Shown here piece by piece: positions 21,205-33,251 of a stretch of DNA of 64,000 bases. Each line of letters begins with the position of its first letter. Positions within the stretch are counted from its first letter, which is position 1. The position numbers and the translations under genes are program-made. Below the pieces are notes generated by a model. That model ran no database searches. It was not told the origin of the DNA and saw only the letters and a program-made list of their open reading frames with translations. Location of the stretch: positions 67,411,086-67,475,085 of the forward strand of contig CM077668.1 of the NCBI GenBank assembly GCA_039707655.1, written 5' to 3'. The stretch is from Elymus sibiricus. Taxonomy: Eukaryota; Streptophyta; Magnoliopsida; Poales; Poaceae.

Positions 21205-21640
21205 CCGAGAGGCCTACCCATTCACAGTTCAAATTTTGACGGATTCATGAATTGCTTAAATTTGTCAAATTTCCCAGCTAGGTCACCTGGGAATAGGGGT
21301 GCAGAACGACGGCCGATCCACCCCGCTTCGTAGTCAAAGTAGACCAAGTCAGTTATAATCCTCCCATTCAGATTTAGGTCAGTTTGAACTAATTTGCTGC
21401 TTTAATCTTTTTGCGGGCTTATGGGGGATGCCCGCTTGCGTCCCTACCTGGGAATCCTGAAGGTTGAAGATTGTTAAACCATCACAAATCAAATAGCAGA
21501 TAAATGGAAAATAAGAAAGTATAGCAACTGAAGTGTTCTTTACCTCTCCACAGTTGTTATATAGAAGTACATCAGCAGTGATTGCAGCTTCTGGTACATC
21601 AAGAAAAATATGATGATCATCAGGTCACAATACATCTAAG
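21205..21640 (-). pseudogene. Exon-like remnants of an unrecognised gene
   Basis: On the minus strand a candidate exon ends VPEAAITADVLLYNNCGE followed by a gtaaag donor (about 21546). After a cttcag acceptor (about 21467) a second frame reads DSQVGTQAGIPHKPAKRLKQ and stops. A shifted frame continues LNGRIITDLVYFDYEAGW and PLFPGDLAGKFDKFKQF. Plausible splice sites and protein-like composition suggest a real gene with at least one frame change. I do not recognise the family; further pieces may lie near 21870-22080. Confidence 0.3.
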
Positions 21641-22581
21641 GGCATAGAGTTCGAAGAACTTAACTAGGACTTAGGAGGATTCAGTAAACTATTATTAGGA
21701 GCCAACAATTCCGCTTCAAAACATAATTGCTATAGATATATGATGCTGAAAATTCCGTTCTTAAAATATCCTTCATATTTAAACTGGACATATCTAGAAA
21801 ATGAAAGCTTTGGCCTTCTTGTGATAACATGAAAGTAGCAGCTAGCAGTCATGCCGCAACTCCATATTTTAGACGCTTTCAATGAATACACAAGACATGC
21901 AAGGACCGCTCACAGTTTCGGCGGCAATGTGAGCAAAGCAAGTCAGCAAGCACATAATGATTTTCCAGGCTGAGAAGAGTGTAGATAGACCCGCATAACA
22001 AGTGTTCTTATATACGACCGTTGACCACTTATCCGCTTCTGAAACAAACCATATACTAAAAGCTAGAATATAGATCATGAAAATGTTGCGATAATTCTGA
22101 TTTTTACAGTTGACAGAAGATTATTAGTAGAAAGTAAGTAGTATTGTTCTGGGAATTTAGTGAATCGGAAGCGTGATTAGCATCTCAAAATACCGTATTA
22201 GCCAACCCATTGTATCTGGAAGAATAGGACGGCGACGATGTCTTGCGGGGTCATCCATGATCGCAGTGGATGTAAATCGCGTGGTGATCGGTGATGAACT
22301 GGGGCGAGATGGATGCACCCGATGGACGTACGTTCTTTAGCACACTACTTGACACAATAGCCTTGATCTTTGTGACCCCCGTCCGAAGCTGCCTTTCTAT
22401 CCTGAAATCTCCAGAAAAAATTAAAATCAAAATCCGAGACAGATGGTAGCTGGTGAGGGGAACTGACGACGTGCTGCTGAAGTAAACCTCTGCTTTTCAT
22501 GTTCCGAGAGGTCAAATTTTCAGGCTTGTTCAAGTGATACTTATCAGCCTAAAACTATTTGGTCACATATGGACATGAAGT

Positions 22582-23846
22582 GATATTCATTCTTCCCCCC
22601 TCCCCTTCGACCCCCGCGTCGCCTCCCTGGCGGCTCGAAGGAAAAAACCCTAGCCGCCGCGGTTCATCCCCCTCCCCTTCTAGTCTCGCCACCGCCGGAG
22701 GGGACTTCCTGGCAAAGGCCGGGCCGGCCCCGAGGAGGGTGGCGGCGGGGCACTTGGCCCTATGGTGGCGCGGGCGCGCGGGGCACTCGGCGCGGCAGCT
22801 TCAAGCTGCGGGCGGCGGCGGCCACCGCCGCGGGATGGGCGCGGCGGCGCTCCGGATCGTGGCGCGTGACGCCGGCTGCGGCCTGGGCGTTATCCCAGCT
22901 CGGCGGCCTTGGCTCAGTCTCCTGGATCTGGGGATCCCTTCTCCGATCTTTGGCCCTGGGTCGGGCTTCCAGGTCAGGTGCGGCTAGGAGGGCGGTGCAG
23001 AGGCGGCGGTCGCCCAGGCTGCGCGTTCGCGTGGTCATGGCGGTCGGCCAGGAGGTGGCGGCGGGTCTATTCTCAGATCTGTCCGGTGGCGAATTCGGAG
23101 CGACAAGACAACCGGTGAAGACCGAGCCTCGACTATGGTGATGGCGGATGATGGCGGCATCCCTTGGCGTCGTTACCTTGTTGAAGGCATCGTCATAGCA
23201 TGTCGCGTCGCTCCTTTCGGCCTGCTCCGGGGGAAACCCTAGATCTGTTATCGGATCGGACGATGGCGTCGTCTCGCGCCGCGCTCCTTGCTGGAGGCAT
23301 CGTTGTGGAGCAGGTGCCGACTCGAGTGCACAGGTGGTGGAGCGGTGCTTCATCCTACACATTGAGGGTGGCGGATCTCGGCAGCGTGGCGCAGTGGAGA
23401 CTCGGTGTCCGATGTGTGTCAATCGACTCGCGCAGGAGGACGACGTTGTCTGGCGTCGATGGCAGAGAGGCCTGGCAAGGTCGATGTGTCGGTATCTGCT
23501 CTGAGGATGGATCGATGGAAGACGGAGGTGACGGCCCTTGCTGCGAGCGCATGTGGTGCCCACTGAGAGTGCGCCGGACCGTGTGTGCCCCAGTGCAGGT
23601 ATTGTGGCTTGGTTGGGACATCCGGCTTTAGATATTAGGCTTTGGTGCAATGTCTGTTTGGTATTAGGCTCGGAAATTCGGCACCCCTTCATCAAGGGGA
23701 TAGGAGTAGCGACAGGTGTTGCCAAGATGGTGGCTTCAGGCTTACTGATGTATTACCTTGTAAGGTCCTTATGAATAATTAATAAAATGGCTGCATGCAT
23801 CGCCCAGATGCAGAGGCCGGGGGTACATCCTCCTTTTCTAAAAAAA
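22582..23846 (+). mobile_element. GC-rich retroposon with perfect 17-bp target duplication
   Basis: The element is bounded by exact copies of acatatggacatgaagt at 22565-22581 and 23847-23863. It has a GC-rich body (AAACCCTAGCCGCCGC start) and a 3' end reading aataaaatggctgcatgcat...cagaggccggggg...cttttctaaaaaa. These are hallmarks of L1-type retrotransposition. No reverse transcriptase is readable, so it is non-autonomous or heavily 5'-truncated. The many ORFs in both directions are GC-composition artefacts. The element at 49565 shares its 3' end. Confidence 0.9.
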
Positions 23847-24229
23847 ACATATGGACATGAAGTCAAACTGACTGTCCGGGAGCTAAATAATTCAGACACT
23901 TTTTCACTGCTAAATAGTTCAATAGCTAAAGGATATGTATACCTTACTGTTGTATATGTAGTTCAGTGATGGCCTTGTGTTCCTGTTTCTTTCTGAACTA
24001 TCTGACCAAAGTCACCAGAGCCAAAGGGAAAAACGAAAAGGGATAAAAAATGCAGTGAGTTTGAGTGGTACTGACAACAGTCCGGGACATCAAATTCACT
24101 ACTTTTTTTGGCAAACTAATTCACTACATTGATATAACAACAAAGTACAGAATTTGCAAGTACAGATATATATATACTACTAAGTTCTACAATTCCGTCA
24201 CAAAAAACTGCTGAAGCAATCTGTATACA

Positions 24230-24990
24230 ATGTTCCTCGTACCTTGGAGGGGAGCACGTCTGGTCGTGGGCGTCGTCAGACTTGGAGCCATAGGAGAGGA
24301 GGTCGGAGCAGTGCTCCCTGCCTTGGTTGTGGTGGTCGTGGAGCACGGCCAGATCATTGCCTTCCTGCAGCTGCCGACGTGCAGATCCGACCATGGGCGA
24401 AAGAGACCATCAGCGCCCCGTGCTTGCCGGAGGAGCCCGTCCTTGACCTCCCGGAGCGAGGGGATAGGCGTGCGGGTGCATTCAAGGGAGGGTTAGAGTA
24501 CAAAGACATGAGCTTCGTCCAGCCGCCGTCGTGCTCGTCCTCTCAAGGCGCTGCCGTCGCATGACTGTGCCCGCCGCCCAACTGCTCTCTCCCGAATCAC
24601 CCGCTTTCTCTCGATCTCGATCTACCAAACCCCACGGCTTTAAAGCCGGCAGCGTGTTTAGATCATAGCCCAACACAGACTCCATCGATCGAGCCGCCTC
24701 GACATCCTGATCTCGCCGGTGGGCAGCCACCTTGCCGGTCCCGCGACACGCAGGTGTGTTGCGCGAAGCTCTCCCGGCGCCTCGCAACGGAACGACGTCG
24801 GCTGCTGGCGCATCTACCGCGGCCGTGGTGGTCAGGATCGTTCTCGCCAGATTCAGGCGTCATGCGATGGTTTCCGTGATTTGGGGATACGGGCCATCGA
24901 GCAGATCGCAGCAGGACCTACATGAGTCTGCCGGCAAAACATTGAATCTGAACCGTTTGATATGGTGGCAGACCATCGAAGAAATATAAA
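24230..24990. other. GC-rich island with open frames, function not recognised
   Basis: The minus strand contains a TATA-like ggctttaaagcc (about 24636-24647), then an ATG near 24563 and overlapping short frames such as MSLYSNPPLNAPARLSP and MVGSARRQLQEGNDLAVLHD. None matches a family that I recognise. It might be a 5' exon and promoter of a minus-strand gene, possibly with the exon-like pieces at 21.2-21.6 kb, or another retroposon body. Confidence 0.25.
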
Positions 24991-27490
24991 CAGTTAGATT
25001 TTATTGGGTGGATTAGATCCGAGGCTCCTGATTGTCCCGTGTACACTGGTTTTGGTGGCTGTAGAAAAACTTCAGTTTGCTCTTTTAATAGTAGTGTAGA
25101 TGGAGAGGGTGGCTTAATTTAGGATCCGCACCTATATAAAATTTAATGCTTGATTTGCCAATTTTGTCACGTATTACTATTTTTTTAAAGTATTTAGTGG
25201 TTCAGAGGCTGTATACCTTAGTGATCTTCTGGTTGGCTCTGCTGATCAGCCTTTAAATTCTATACTTGTGTTTATTATGCACAACGTGTGAAAGCAAAAA
25301 GATATAAATAGTGTTTATCAGAATAAAAACAAAGAAGGAACTGCGAAGAAAATTGCAAAGACGGAGCAATTATTAGCAGCCACAGAAAAGGGGATTTGCT
25401 GATGATCTACTATCTTTGTCCTATATGTCCTTCAAAAAACTTACTAAATTTGAATGGAAACATAGACTTCTGTAGCTTTGTATAGAAATTGGTACATACG
25501 AATTTCTGGGGGAACATTCAGGTCATAATTTTCTTAACTTTGTATAGAAACTCGAAAGCTCTTATATGAGAATTATATGGTCCCCTTTGATACTGCACAA
25601 CCTTTTTTTTTTCATAAATCCAACATAAGTTGCTAAATTACTCAAGGCAATTGTACAATATGTATTCAATGTAACATTCCTGTACAAAAATTTTAACACT
25701 TTCTAAATGTGTGTGTCATGTATATAGCTGTTGTCTAAAACCATGTGGTATAGTTACAGATAAGGATGGAAATCCCATGTACAACCAGACAACAAACAAA
25801 AATAAGCGTCATGGATGAATACATTAGAAGTCCTTATAGATATTTTACACCTAAGAAAAATGAGCACCATGGATAAATACCGGGTACACATGTCGGACTG
25901 AGGAGAGCCATCACTCACAGCGGCAAAGAAACGGGAAACCGGCACATATAATTGGTCATGTGACAAGACGGGCTTGGGAAGATATACATTATTTTGAAAG
26001 TGTTTGCCTTGGCTTTTGCTAATCATTATAATACAACAGAAACGAACAGAAATCTAGAATCGACGCTATGTGGGTGGCCACTTTGTGCACTGTGCATTCA
26101 TTATGATGTGGCGAGCTACATCTTTTTAATCCAAGTTTAATGCATCTTAGTAATGTCAAATGCAACTAAGAGAAGGATAAAAAAAAGGATTGGACACCAA
26201 ATTATATTTCTTCTTCTTTTTTTACAATTTTAGTGCTCTGTGGGGCCCAACCACCTTTGTCAGACATCACTACTGAAGATTGATTTGTTTTTTCAAAAAT
26301 AAAAGTCTTGGCTACTCCTCAAATGATGGCAATAGAAGAAATTACTCACGGGCAAGCCAAATTTGAATTTCATAGTTTGTCGTATCATTAATCCATTATC
26401 AAGGAAGCTATATTTGAATACCATATATTAAGATCACTACTTTTGATAACATTATCAAAAGGAATTTCTTATGAAAGCGTACAAATTTAGGATTTAACAA
26501 AATCTACAAGCAGAAACCTAGTACTACGGTGGTGCTGCTAAGATACTGAAAACCATTAAGTTAATTTCTATTTCCTGTGCTTTATAAGTTATGTAATTGT
26601 TTTCAAATTTCATCTCTTCTATAAATTGCTTCAGTGTCATTCTAGGCATTTCATTTCATACATATGCAATGACTACTATGCAAGAAATAATTTAAGATTC
26701 TATTAGGAACAATGAGCATTGCTTCTGAAATTACAAATCAGCTGTTCATACACTTGATCTGCTACCTTCTTTGGACTACATGAGGAGACATAGATTCCTA
26801 GGGGTTGCTCTCTTTTTTCCATTGCTTGTAGCATGTATTTTCTTATCAGAGAAAGATCTTAAAACTAATGTTATTTATTAGTGTTGTAGTAGATGGAACC
26901 CTCTTTTAGTGTTCCAGCTGAATATTTCAGTTGGCTGGAATAAAAATTCCTTGCAATTAGCGTTGGACATTAAGGTGGAGGGAGAATAATAGGAAAATGC
27001 ACAAGCATGTTATTTATAGGCATGATATAACCTAGTCACATTACTTGGGCCAGATGCTACTCCATTGTCGCTTTCGTTGACAAAATAACAGCAACCTCTA
27101 ATCATACCCACCCACGATCTCTTCACTGGGCATGGCACGACCACGGGCTCCTTTGTGTCCTCCATACCACTATAAGTATCACACATACAGCTAGAGGCTA
27201 TAGCCACTGCGTCATCAAGGTCGGCGGGAGCAGAACTCACAGTTAGTTATGTCACCTACATCCTAAAAACCTTACAAAAATTTGGTTGAACTATGAAAGC
27301 AAACTATCTAGACCGAAGAAGCATGCGTAGTACAAACTGCACTAAGGAAATAAATGTACCTATGAACATCTACAATCGGATACCACAAAAATGAACCCTC
27401 ATTTTCCATCCGGTGTAACCACATACCTCAAAATTCAAACCTAAATCCATACTACACCATGCAACACAAAAGCTGCGTACTACATAGATA
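24991..27490. other. No gene seen
   Basis: AT-rich intergenic DNA. A 76-codon minus-strand frame at 27010-27240 (starting SSAPADLDDAVAIASS) has no recognisable family. I found no MITE with paired ends. Confidence 0.5.
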
Positions 27491-27499
27491 AAACTAGCC

Positions 27500-28365
27500 T
27501 AAACTGCTCGTCGTCAGAGATGTAGACGACCTCTGTGCCGGTAGTGCCAGACAGACTGGCCTCCTGGTCCTTGGCCGCACACGCAGCTCCGGCTCCTCGT
27601 TGGACTCCACGTCCGCGAAGAGTGCGTCACACTCCGCCCGTACCTCGCCGAGGAAGCGACGGTTTGCGCCCCCCCCCCCCCCCCCCCCCCGACTCTGAGT
27701 GGATGGAGTCAAGGATGGCCTGCCGCTCCAGCGCCTCCTTCGCTTGGGCGACCACAAACTCGGCCAGCGTGTCGGTCATGCCGAAGCCGGCGGATCTGCC
27801 TCGCCTTTCTCCTCTTCCTCCTCCTTCGGCTCCGCATCCAGGGCTTGCTGCTTCGCCTCCTCCACGTCCTCCTTCCTCCTGCTCCAGGGAGTCCGTAGGA
27901 AGGCGACTGCAATATGAGCGGAGTGAGCATGGTTTACGTCGTGATCCGCTGGCGGGCCATGATTCCGGCGGACATGGGGCTGCGAGCGGATTGGATAGTG
28001 GCGACAAAAGGGGAGGGTGGAAATGGCACCGGCTAGGGTTGGGGTGCTGCCGTCTAGCTTAAATAGCCGGATTTAGCCGGTCGGGCGGTGCGTCCGAGCG
28101 GCGTTCTCACTGGACCATTGGGTTTCGACGAGTGTCCGCGTGGGTCCGACACGTTAGTCCGACATGGCGGAAGCTCCCATGCGTGGTCGAGCCTCCTCAT
28201 ATCCGCCCCAGATATGGGCTGGATATGGGGGGTGTTGGTCAGCCTAGACGTATAGGGCCGATTTGAGGAACCCGGCTAGATCAGATTTTGTGACCACCGT
28301 CACTGACCGGGTAGTCCGCCTACATATAGGGGAATGTTTGAGGAGCCCGGCTGTAGATGCTCTAA
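27500..28365 (-). mobile_element. Probable non-autonomous DNA transposon with GC-rich open frame
   Basis: The right border reads, on the minus strand, AGAGCATCTACAGCCGGGCT, a start motif shared by many Triticeae MITE-like elements. The interior has frames encoding TDTLAEFVVAQAKEALERQ and a Gly/Pro-rich segment, interrupted by a 22-base poly-C run (27669-27690). The repetitive feel and GC/AT boundaries argue for a transposon rather than a gene. The left border was not found. Confidence 0.45.
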
Positions 28366-28389
28366 GAAAACAAATGTATGATGCTTACA

Positions 28390-28520
28390 CGTGACCGAAG
28401 GAGCATTGGACTTCTGTGCTTAATGCCATAATTGAACATGTTGGGTTGAAGGAATTGCCTTTCAATGGCAGAAATTTTAATTGGGCCAACAATTTGGAAG
28501 ACCCTACCTTTGAAGTATGG
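28390..28520 (+). mobile_element. LINE endonuclease-domain fragment
   Basis: The plus strand reads NAIIEHVGLKELPFNGRNF followed by NWANNLEDPTFE. This matches the IELPL.GR.FTWTN..E.PT segment of the APE-type endonuclease of plant LINEs. It ends abruptly, so it is a small truncated remnant. Confidence 0.65.
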
Positions 28521-28679
28521 AGCTTGGGCTTGGATTGGCTGGAGGTGCAGGGTGTATTTGTAATTTCGTACTGGCTGAAGTCCATCTGAGAAGCAACCAG
28601 GAAGGTGATATCAAGTAACCAGTGACTTTATTTTGAAAAAATATACACAAATGACTTGACGGCTTACCCTATATCTAAA

Positions 28680-28960
28680 TAGTTGATCCACACTATCTCA
28701 ATTCTCTCAACATGCACATGTCACCTTACCAAACATGTCATATCATCTCACTAATTATTTCTCTTGACATGCATGAGAAGTGCTATTTATAATCTCTCAA
28801 CATGCATACATCTCAACTCTCCACACATGCCACCTCATAATCACAATATTTATATTTGTCTCAACATGCATGAAAAATATTATTTATATATTATATATAT
28901 ATTCACAATTATATAATAATTAAATACAATGTATCATATCTATTTTAAATTTCATAAGAA
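28680..28960. repeat. AT-rich dispersed repeat with AATTCTCTCAACATGCA motifs
   Basis: The motif ctctcaacatgcat and close variants recur several times, ending with ttcacaattatataataatt. The same elements in the same order occur at 494-780, so both belong to one dispersed repeat family of unknown class. Confidence 0.55.
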
Positions 28961-29081
28961 AATATTGCAAGAGAGCGACTGATGACCGTGCATGCACAGA
29001 TGTCTTGGCAAATTTACTTGATGGCGATTACAATATACATAGTGATCGAGCGAGCGTGATGTTGAGATCACTCGTACTAGG

Positions 29082-29815
29082 TTAGGTAGACCAAGTGACG
29101 TCCACCCTGACCTTGCCGTCGGCGCCGGCGATCTCCGCGGTGTCGGTCCCGGCGAGGCGCGGGGTGAAGACCACGGAGCCACGCGCGATTTCCTGGTCGG
29201 GGTTCTGCCACGACGAGCTGGCGTCCAACAACTCGGCGGAGACTTCAAGCTCCGAGCACAGCGGCGCGGAGACGAGCGCCGTCGTCTGCAGCGGTATGGG
29301 CGCGTCTCTGGGCACGCGGGCCAGTTGGCCTTTCGCCCTGTGGAACAGGCTATGCTCCTTCACCCAGCGGTCGCCCGAAGCCGATCTGGTTTTCGTGGTC
29401 ACGGAGCCGTAGACGTGGACGACGGGAGCCGAGCCGCCGTCGCAGTCGTCGACCACGCCACATTCACGCGTCGTGTCCACCACCACGACCTCCACGGCGG
29501 CGGCCACCACGGGGCTCGCGTTACAGGCTGGGGCCGGCGTCGTTCTCCTCCACGTACTGACGACAGGTGCCGTGCCGGGCACTCTGTCCGCTCCCGCCGT
29601 GGTGGCCCGTGAGGTCGACGTGGTCGATGGCCAAGCGGTCGGCGGCCGAGATGGCCGGAGGTGCTGGGTAGCAGGCGAGGTCAGCCTTGCTGCCCCCAGG
29701 CCGGCGCACCGTCTGAATGCGGTAGTCCAGCTGCAAGGCGCCCAGGCCATCGTCGGGTTGCCTTGCCGGGGGTACGTCTTCAACTTGGCCGTCGACGTTG
29801 CAAGCTTGCAGCCTA
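29082..29815 (-). pseudogene. Frameshifted gene with a C-terminal domain like cereal RIP-like/JIP proteins
   Basis: The minus-strand C-terminal part reads VEVVVVDTTRECG, HVYGSVTT, AKGQLARVPRDAPIPL, then DQEIARGSVVFTPRLAGTD and DGKVRVDVTWST before TAA (29084-29082). This spacing resembles the non-catalytic C-terminal domain of cereal jasmonate-induced/ribosome-inactivating-like and related DUF proteins. No N-glycosidase domain is visible, so it should have no such activity. Upstream, the GC3-rich, protein-like frame is a different one (LDYRIQTVRRPGGSKADLAC, then ISAADRLAIDHVDLTG), which stops at 29521. A one-base shift near 29520-29560 thus separates the two parts. A possible 5' exon lies near 30062-30000. 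Confidence 0.5.
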
Positions 29816-31654
29816 GCTAGCCGCTACTCATGATATGAAAACAAAATCAAGCAGTACATAGACAAAGTCGATGCATTCACCTTTTTTTTTTTTTTTTTTT
29901 TTTTGAGAATAAAGTCGATGCATCCACTGATAAGACACACACAAATAAATCTAGTGCGTGTATCGGTGTGTGTAGAGCACAAACTAACAGGGAAAACTTA
30001 CTCTCGTATGTGAGCTGCGGGCGACGGAATCGACCCGGCCGGTCGGAGATGCCCTCTTCCATGTACTATATACAAGTCTGCACCGTCCCGTCACTCTCTG
30101 CCCTCGTGCCATTTATCATGAATAAGAAGTACAGTAGAGGATAATGCAGTGTGTGAACGAAGATGACCACCTTGTGGCTCTGGTTGCATTGAAACATTTC
30201 TTTTTTTGGGGTGGAAGAAGACAGAGATGCTTTAAGATCCGTGTCTTTTTCTTCCTTTTGCTTCTATATAAGATGGTTCTAACTTGATGAGAAAACAATC
30301 CAGGTCTTATATATATAAAAAAAATCCGTTCGCGTGTTTAAAATACAAGAAAAAAAATGCAACAGTTTACTAGTAGAGGCAACAACCGGGTTCTGATATA
30401 TGGCAAGAGGAGTTTGATGATTTGTGTGTCAGTTGGAGGCTCTTTCTTTATTACTTTAGCTATATGTGTAAGTTTTCTATTTTAACTTTGGGTAAGTCAA
30501 TTTTATAAGCATTGATACTTCTGTTAATAGTAGTGTTGTCATTTCCCCCCCTTTTCATGGTTTTTTTTTTCTGTATTTTTGACTAGGCCTATTTCTTATT
30601 GGGTTTGAAGCCCATTACACGTTGCTTTTTTTTTTCTATATGCGTTTTTTCCTTTTAAGTTTTAGTCGGTTCTTGTTTTTCTATATGAGTATTTTTTGAA
30701 TGTTGGGTGAGTGTAAATGCACACACGCAAAGTACTATACAATATATTATATGCTTATTTTTTTTCCATATTACAGAAAATGTAATTTTAATGCAAAGTT
30801 GTCTTCCAGTTTTTTTTCATTATTTGTGTTTTCTTCTAAAAGTCTAATACCAATATCACTAATTCATTCTTTCATAGAATACTTCATTGTTTAATTTTGT
30901 TTTTAGTCTATAGTTCACTATCTTTCTCCTTTAATGGTAATATCAATGCCACTAATTCATTCATTATTAGAAAAATTATTTCATGCAAAAAATTTACTAT
31001 TAGTATATGCTTATTCCTCCATGTTATCAAAAAGTGATTTCTGTGTAAATTATCTACAAATTTTGTTTTTCTCTTTTATTTTTTCTTAAAGTGTAATACC
31101 GATGCCACTAAATGATTTTTTTTTTGTTTTTCATTATTTTTATTTTTGTTTCATGTCTTACCAAGTTTCTAGTCAATTTATGTTATGTTTCAGACCAAGG
31201 GCAAGTATCTGATGGGCTTCTGTTTTCTGATTGCAAAGGGTCGAATGCTCCTCTAAACATATCGACTGACACAAATTGGTGCGACTCAAATTTTGATTCA
31301 GCTGCACTGAGGAAAAATCGACTGGCCCAAATTATTATTTACAGGCAACTTGTCCCTAGATGGTCCCTTTTGTTTATAACGCAAAGTTGGTCGAAAAGTT
31401 ATTGAATTGCATGGAAGTACTTATGGATAGAAATTACGGATAGTATCTTATGGAATGAAGTGGCACCACTTCATTGGAGATTATATGGGCCCATCCCTGA
31501 AATTCAAGGGGGAGTACAAGACTAGGAGAACTGACGCCTATATTCTGGGCCGGCCCAACATCATGGCTACGTTGTCGCTCATCCAAAGTCGCTTCGGTTC
31601 GCTTGGTCACGATTAACCGGTCGGTGACCAGTTCAACAGTTAACCATTGACTTT

Positions 31655-32080
31655 AAAAAACAAAAAAGCGCAAAAAAAAGTTCATGAATTGAAAAAAATT
31701 CATGGATTAAAAAAGTTCACAAAATCGAAAAAAAAATGAATCTCGAAAAGTTTGCAAATTTCAAAAAAAAATCACGAATTCCAAAATTATGATGGTGATT
31801 TTGAAAAACATTCACAGATTTGAAAAAGAAGTTCATCATTTTTGGAAGAAAAATTCACGAAACTAAAAAAGATTACGGATTTGAAAACAATTCATCAATT
31901 TTGAAATAAAAGTTCACGAACTTGAAAGAAGTTCATGGGTTTTGATGAAAATTTCGTAAAGTTTGAAAAGACTTCGTCGATTTGAAAAATATTCATGCAT
32001 TTGAAAAAAAATCACGGATTCAAAAAACGTTTGCGAATTTAAGAAAAGTTCACGAATTTTAAAAAAACGAAATTTTTCAA
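31655..32080. repeat. Degenerate ~20-bp A-rich tandem array
   Basis: Units such as gaaaaaagttcatgaattt, gaaaattcacgaaa and gaaaaacattcacagattt repeat with drift for about 420 bp. Arrays of this type are common inside large Triticeae DNA transposons. No coding content is present. Confidence 0.7.
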
Positions 32081-32698
32081 AAAGGAAAATAAAATTAAGG
32101 AAGAAAGAGAAAGATAAAAGGAAAAAAATATAAGAAAAATCGGCCCAACAAATCAGGAAAAAAGAGAAACTAAAGAGGGAAAACGCAATGTTTTTTAGCG
32201 TTATATTTGAAGAAGAAAAATGAATTAAACTAGGCACAACATGTAAGGTGTCCACTTGGTTACTGCGGTTCGTTCCAAGCCAAGGGGTGTGCAGTTTGGA
32301 TCTTGTCGGATACACATTTTTGAAAGTTTTAGCAGAAAAGAAAAAAGAGTAAATGAGCCGGCCCAGGGCGGAGGGGAGATGTGCGCCGGTTGGCGAAATA
32401 GCCTATAACCAGCGCTTAAGGCGCGGAATAGGATTGGGGTAGTAAAACTCCATCGCTCCTCTACATATGTCTAGCAATTTTGATTTATAAAATAGGACAG
32501 TCGTTCGAAGGTCTTGCTTTGTATTTTCTCCGTCCAGGTTTATTGGGCCCCTCATATTGTGGGACAATTTTTTTTTTCGTATAACTAATTAACAATATAT
32601 GATTTATATGTTATAAAAAATTACCATCAGATTTGTAATCGAGTGAGGATTTCCACCATACAGTTTTTGTAACATAATTTATGTTTTACTCCCTCCGT

Positions 32699-32960
32699 TT
32701 CAGAATATAAGGTGTATTGATTTCCGTGTAAGTCAACTATTTGAATGTTTGACCAAGATTACATAATAAAATAGCAACATATGCAATACCTAATAGATAA
32801 AATATGAAACTACTTTTCATGATGAATCAAATGATATAAATTTCGTATTGGGGATATTGATATATTTTTCTAAAAACTCAGTCAAACATGCACTCGTTTG
32901 ACTTTTGAAAAAACAAATACACCTTACATAAAGGAAAAAAGAGGGGGGGGGGGGGGGGGG
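32699..32960. mobile_element. Stowaway-type MITE with its right end replaced by poly-G
   Basis: The left end ctccctccgtttcagaatat follows TA, and inner inverted segments (aaggtgtattgattt / aaacaaatacacctt) pair as in long Stowaways. The expected ggagggag right end is an 18-base G run (32943-32960) followed by TA. Confidence 0.8.
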
Positions 32961-33251
32961 TATTAGTTAATTTTATGGCTAAACTTTGACATGTGCGTAG
33001 GGTTAATAAACCCCGACGGGTAGAAGATTAGGGCCTATCTCCGGTTCCATTAATCATAAACAAACTTCCAATAATTTTTGAAACCAAATTACTTCAAACC
33101 TTACAACATACTGAAACGTCAAATTAATCGAATTCTTGTAGTGGCACGCAGAGATCTGCACCTGCAGTAGACACTACAGAAACAAGACAGACACACATAA
33201 TCAGCTGGTACTTCTCCAATGCTAGCTCTCCCCAATCCCCATTAATCAGGA

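Larger units (their letters stand above)
29880..33123. other. Transposon-rich intergenic region without a gene
   Basis: It holds T-rich tracts (29882-29904, 30540-31150), a degenerate aaaaaagttcacgaattt array (31655-32080) and a Stowaway-type element (32699-32960), listed separately. No exon could be supported. The segment just left of 33252 should be the 3' UTR of the asparaginase gene. Confidence 0.5.

Noticed and set aside
22760..23725. 321-codon minus-strand ORF
   Set aside because: It is antisense within a retroposon with clear borders; no family resemblance.
24482..24863. Gene with TATA-like GGCTTTAAAGCC promoter
   Set aside because: The motif is a weak match, frames are short and no family is recognisable; reported only as an unassigned GC island.
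28817..28960. CRISPR-like or satellite array
   Set aside because: The repeats are irregular in length and spacing, and the context is plant nuclear DNA; it belongs to a dispersed AT-rich repeat.
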